NCBI GenBank assembly: GCA_030590525.1 | Contig: JAUUYI010000068.1 | Location: 1 to 8,742, forward strand | DNA from: Sedimenticola sp. | GTDB lineage: Bacteria; Pseudomonadota; Gammaproteobacteria; Chromatiales; Chromatiaceae | Reading direction: 5' to 3' | Length of the DNA: 8,742 nucleotides | In this document: piece by piece, positions 6,755-8,742 of the stretch | Numbering within the stretch: position 1 is the stretch's first letter | How the letters are laid out: the number at the start of each line of letters is the position of its first letter | Program-made: the position numbers and the translations under genes | The notes under the pieces: generated by a model | Told to the model about the DNA's origin: nothing | The model's input: only the letters and a program-made list of their open reading frames with translations | Database searches by the model: none

Positions 6755-6880
6755 AAATTTCTGACTACAATAATTAAGAAAAAGTCGAAATAAAAATGCG
6801 CGGAAAGTAGGTCATAATCTTCTGGTACTTGGTTTTATCTGTCGCTAACATGCTTATAAAGCGAGGGGATTACTGAGGCC

Positions 6881-7090
6881 TTAACCCCCTAATTTATTCG
6901 ATATTTCTATATCCTTTTTCAACAGAGAATTGATAGTTTCATTCAAAGAAAATTGCTTCCCCTTGCTACGTATCTTTTGAATGAAATATTCTTTAACCTC
7001 CTTATCTAGATATATTGGAATATCCAACTCTTCTAGCGGCCTGTAGAATTTTCCCTGTTCTGCATTAGTGAAATCATATTCATCTTTCAT
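6881..7090 (-). CDS. brnA: BrnA-type antitoxin
   Basis: A 69-aa protein matching BrnA antitoxins, which bind BrnT and repress their own promoter. The N-terminal part carries the DIPIYLDKEVKEYF segment (about 24-37) typical of the family's ribbon-helix-helix strand and first helix, and FSLNETINSLLKKDIE (48-63) forms the second helix. I chose the ATG at 7090 because it overlaps the brnT stop as ATGA and has TAAGG 8 nt upstream. A GTG at 7099 would add only three residues and has no better binding site. The ATGA overlap implies translational coupling to brnT. The DNA is AT-rich compared with the genes on either side, as expected of an acquired cassette. Confidence 0.85.
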   Translation of the reverse strand: MKDEYDFTNAEQGKFYRPLEELDIPIYLDKEVKEYFIQKIRSKGKQFSLNETINSLLKKDIEISNKLGG

Positions 7091-7380
7091 TTTGGACACC
7101 TTAGTTGATATGATTGCTGTTCATTATTAGTTGCTTTTCTTGCACTTATAATTCGCACATACTCAATGCTATCATCATCTTTGAATGTATGAACAACGAC
7201 AAGAAGAACTTCGTTTATCGATTTTCCCAACAAAACCCACCTGTCTTCTTCAATTGAATGTTCATCATCATACTTATTCAAGGCGAACGGGTCAGCAAAA
7301 ACATAGGAAGCATGTTCAAAGGTTATCCCATGTTTATTGATATTGGCTTTCTCTTTTTCTGAATCCCACTCGAATTTCAT
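7087..7380 (-). CDS. brnT: BrnT-type toxin (RelE-like ribonuclease)
   Basis: A 97-aa protein of the BrnT family, type II toxins with a RelE-like fold that cleave RNA and stop growth when free of BrnA. Family marks seen are FEWDSEKEKANINKHGITFE (3-22, the conserved W-D-x-x-K-x-x-x-N-x-x-K-H-G core), FADPFAL (28-34), DRWVLLGKS (47-55), VVHTF (62-66) and the C-terminal RIISARKATNNEQQSY (76-91), which contains the conserved ISARKAT segment. Length is normal and the motifs are complete, so it looks functional. As usual for this family the toxin gene comes first, with brnA overlapping its end by 4 nt. The promoter lies directly upstream, leaving a leader of under 10 nt. Confidence 0.88.
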   Translation of the reverse strand: MKFEWDSEKEKANINKHGITFEHASYVFADPFALNKYDDEHSIEEDRWVLLGKSINEVLLVVVHTFKDDDSIEYVRIISARKATNNEQQSYQLRCPK

Positions 7381-7394
7381 ATTGAATCCACATA

Positions 7395-7423
7395 TTTATA
7401 GATTGCTACCTTAGCAATGTAAT
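7395..7423 (-). promoter_or_regulatory. brnTA promoter with palindromic operator in its spacer
   Basis: On the minus strand ATTACA (7423-7418) and TATAAA (7400-7395) stand 17 bp apart. ATTGCTA (7402-7408) and TAGCAAT (7412-7418) form a perfect 7-bp inverted repeat with a 3-bp centre that fills the -35/-10 spacer. BrnA-type ribbon-helix-helix proteins repress their own operon, so this is the natural operator candidate. Confidence 0.6.
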
Positions 7424-7577
7424 TGCGGGGCATAACGGCTGCGATAACCGGAGCCTACGATTAAGCCTGCAGACTGCTTTGCTCTGTTACAAAACACATA
7501 GCCTGAAACCACAACTGCTCTAGAAGAGCGTCCGGTTTATTATTTTGTTGGACGGAGCCGCTATCGCGGCAGATGAC

Positions 7578-7645
7578 CCCATAATCTCCCCACCACCTGG
7601 TGTTCAGGTGGACCGTGATATACACGGCAACCCTATGGGAGATTA
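7578..7645 (+). promoter_or_regulatory. Nested three-stem structure covering the recombinase RBS
   Basis: A perfect 9-bp outer stem, TAATCTCCC (7582-7590) with GGGAGATTA (7637-7645), encloses two perfect hairpins: CCACCTG/CAGGTGG (7593-7611) and CCGTG/CACGG (7613-7627). GGGAG (7637-7641) in the outer stem is the only Shine-Dalgarno candidate for the ATG at 7651. A competing stem, CCCATA (7578-7583) with TATGGG (7634-7639), shares the same bases. The structure could limit translation in RNA or be a folded single-stranded DNA site. Confidence 0.6.
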
Positions 7646-7650
7646 CAAGC

Positions 7651-8610
7651 ATGAATCCTTTAGAGCAAGCGCGCTTCAGCCCCCTCTACGAACAGATGCA
7701 GCAAGCCCTTTTGCTACAGGGCAAGCGACCGAAGACCATCGACGCCTATTCCCGAGCCGTTCGCCGTGTAGCAGGCCATTTTAACCGCTGCCCGGAAAAC
7801 CTCACGGCGGATGAGTTGAAGGGCTACTTCGCCTCCCTGGTGGTCTCCCACTTCTGGAGTACCGTCAAACTGGAGCGGCCGGATAATGCTTCTGCTAATC
7901 CGGCACTCCCGCCATCCTTGGCGGTCGTAATGGTATCCAGTTCTTCTACCGCCACGTCCTGAACAAACCCTGGGACTGGGTGAAGATCGTCAAACCACCC
8001 CAGGTCCGCACCCTGCCCGACATTCTGACGCGGGCGGAGACCCTCGAAGTCATCAATATCACCCACAAACGGCGCTACCGCGTCTTCTTCCTGACGGTTT
8101 ACAGCATGGGGTTGCGCCTGGGCGAGGGATTACAGTTGAAGGTAGGGGATTATCGATGGAAGCCGTCTGCGCGTCCATATCCGGAGGCCAAAGGGGGGCA
8201 CCGATCGGTATGTGCCCTTACCGGAAGTGACACTGAATGTGTTGCGCCGGTTCTGGGGAACCCACCGTCATCCAAAGCTGTTGTTCCCGAATCCCAGCGG
8301 TGGCGTAGCGCAGATGCCTCGGGCTACCGGTCCGATGGACCGCGGTGGTGTGGAATTGGCCATCAAGGCCGCCGTGGCAGATTGTGGTATCCAGCGGAAG
8401 ATTACGTCGCACTCGCTGAGACACGGATTTGCCACCCATTTACTGGAACTCGGGGTTGATCTGCGGGAGATTCAGAAGATTCTGGGCCATGCCCGTCCGG
8501 AAACCACGGCGCGTTATGCCCACCTGACCGAGGTGACCAGCGCCAATGCCGCCGAGCAGCTCGAGAAAATGCTCCTCGCGTTCTCGATTCGCTGGGAGGA
8601 TGTAGCATGA
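7651..8610 (+). pseudogene. Tyrosine recombinase of an IS91-type element, frameshifted
   Basis: Three segments in two frames encode one site-specific recombinase. Residues from 7651 to about 7875 give the N-terminal SAM-like domain, ending WSTVKLE. The sequence resumes one frame over from about 7926 (RNGIQFFYRHVL) to 8148, including GLRLGEGL with the first catalytic Arg. It returns to the first frame from about 8151, with the Lys region (PKGGTDRYVPLP), HSLRHGFATHLL (His and Arg), ILGHA and the nucleophile Tyr in TARYAHLT. A ~50-bp hairpin-rich insertion (7876-7925) and one extra base near 8150 cause the shifts; together they add 51 nt. The first frame meets TGA at 7960-7962, so no full protein is made without recoding. 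All catalytic residues survive, which points to recent damage. The end overlaps the transposase start. Confidence 0.85.
7876..7925. repeat. ~50-bp two-hairpin REP-like insertion in the recombinase
   Basis: Between codons for VKLE and RNG of the recombinase lie about 50 bases with no homologous protein counterpart. They contain two palindromes, CCGGAT/ATCCGG (7879-7903, 13-nt loop) and CCGCCA/TGGCGG (7909-7924, 4-nt loop). Read on the minus strand, the first (GGATTAGC, then GAAGC, then TTATCC) resembles the common proteobacterial GGATTAGCGAAGCGTAATCC-type palindrome. The insertion length fits the frame change exactly. Confidence 0.65.
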
Positions 8611-8742
8611 TTCTATTATCCACCCTGATCTCCCAGTTCGGCGGGGAGTTGCACAAGCAGTCCGGAAAGCGGCTGTTGCCAGGCCATGAGCGGGCACTGG
8701 GCGTCATGGCAATCTGCCGGACCGACGAAAGTCCCGTGATGC
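8607..8742 (+). CDS. IS91-family transposase, N-terminal fragment
   Basis: Only 45 codons fall in the window. The stretch with LISQFGGEL, then KRLLPGHERALGVMAICRT, and DESPVM matches the N-terminus of IS91-family transposases, where the RLLPGHxRAL segment leads into the zinc-binding region just before the first cysteine pair. The HUH catalytic domain would follow beyond the window, so whether the gene is intact cannot be judged. The ATG overlaps the recombinase stop as ATGA, implying coupled translation; since the recombinase is frameshifted, this coupling would now depend on initiation downstream of the internal stop. IS91 transposases nick single-stranded DNA and move the element by rolling-circle replication. 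Confidence 0.75.
   Translation, partial: MILLSTLISQFGGELHKQSGKRLLPGHERALGVMAICRTDESPVM

Larger units (their letters stand above)
7517..8742 (+). mobile_element. IS91-type element, left part, running off the window
   Basis: A tyrosine recombinase gene overlaps the start of an IS91-family transposase gene, a two-gene layout found in a branch of IS91-like elements that move by rolling-circle transposition. The right part, with the HUH catalytic domain and origin end, lies outside the window. The left end cannot be fixed: such elements lack the inverted repeats and target duplications of ordinary insertion sequences. I place it provisionally at 7517, where a run of hairpins begins: GCTCT/AGAGC (7517-7529), CGTCC/GGACG (7529-7554) and GCCGC/GCGGC (7557-7570). 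Such palindromes would fit a terminus (terIS). In 7424-7516 I see no gene or clear signal. Confidence 0.6.

Noticed and set aside
6858..6888. Terminator at the end of brnA (GGGG-A-TTA pairing with TAACCCC)
   Set aside because: The stem has a bulge, overlaps the coding end, and no U-run follows on either strand.
7421..7516. Possible integron attC site (GCATAACGGC and nearby) beside the toxin-antitoxin pair
   Set aside because: The cores do not fit GTTRRRY/RYYYAAC properly and no matched inverted arms of attC type are found, so a cassette array is not supported.
7651..8610. Programmed frameshifting to make the full recombinase
   Set aside because: The first disruption is a 50-bp insertion lacking homology, not a slippery site, so decay by insertion is the simpler reading.

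Overview
The window looks like a piece of a gammaproteobacterial chromosome. The core genes are GC-rich with dense, short intergenic gaps, and the best-recognised proteins (RarD, GabD-type succinate-semialdehyde dehydrogenase, a REC-TPR response regulator with a small soluble kinase) are of gammaproteobacterial type. A DsrE-like exported protein would fit a sulfur-metabolising lineage such as the Chromatiales, but that is only a guess.

Layout. Positions 1-248 hold a head-to-head pair of REP-like palindromes and an extended -10 promoter. A small exported DsrE-like protein (249-701, +) faces the RarD-type permease (763-1671, -). The gabD-type dehydrogenase (1789-3240, +) is divergent from rarD and stands alone. 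Next comes a two-gene signalling operon (+): a REC-TPR response regulator (3407-5032) and, 11 nt later, a 223-aa histidine kinase with no sensor domain (5044-5715). Its upstream region carries a close match to a sigma-28 (FliA) flagellar promoter. A flavin reductase-like FMN protein (5742-6356, -) converges on the kinase. A 75-aa protein of unknown function (6477-6704, +) is divergent from it.

From about 6705 to 7420 the DNA is visibly AT-rich and carries a BrnT/BrnA toxin-antitoxin operon (-). A perfect 7-bp inverted repeat lies exactly between its -35 and -10 boxes, a likely autoregulatory operator. To its right is the left part of an IS91-type element: a tyrosine recombinase gene (7651-8610) followed, with an ATGA overlap, by the first 45 codons of an IS91-family transposase that runs off the window. 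The recombinase is broken by a ~50-bp two-hairpin insertion and a separate 1-nt shift that together restore the frame. Just upstream, a nested three-stem structure places the recombinase's likely ribosome binding site inside a 9-bp stem.

How the parts work together. The kinase and REC-TPR protein probably form one cytoplasmic phosphorelay, and the sigma-28-like promoter suggests it belongs to the motility regulon. The right third is an accessory region (toxin-antitoxin plus mobile element) next to core metabolic genes. The best candidates for something little described are the sigma-28-linked REC-TPR/mini-kinase pair and the structured leader of the recombinase.
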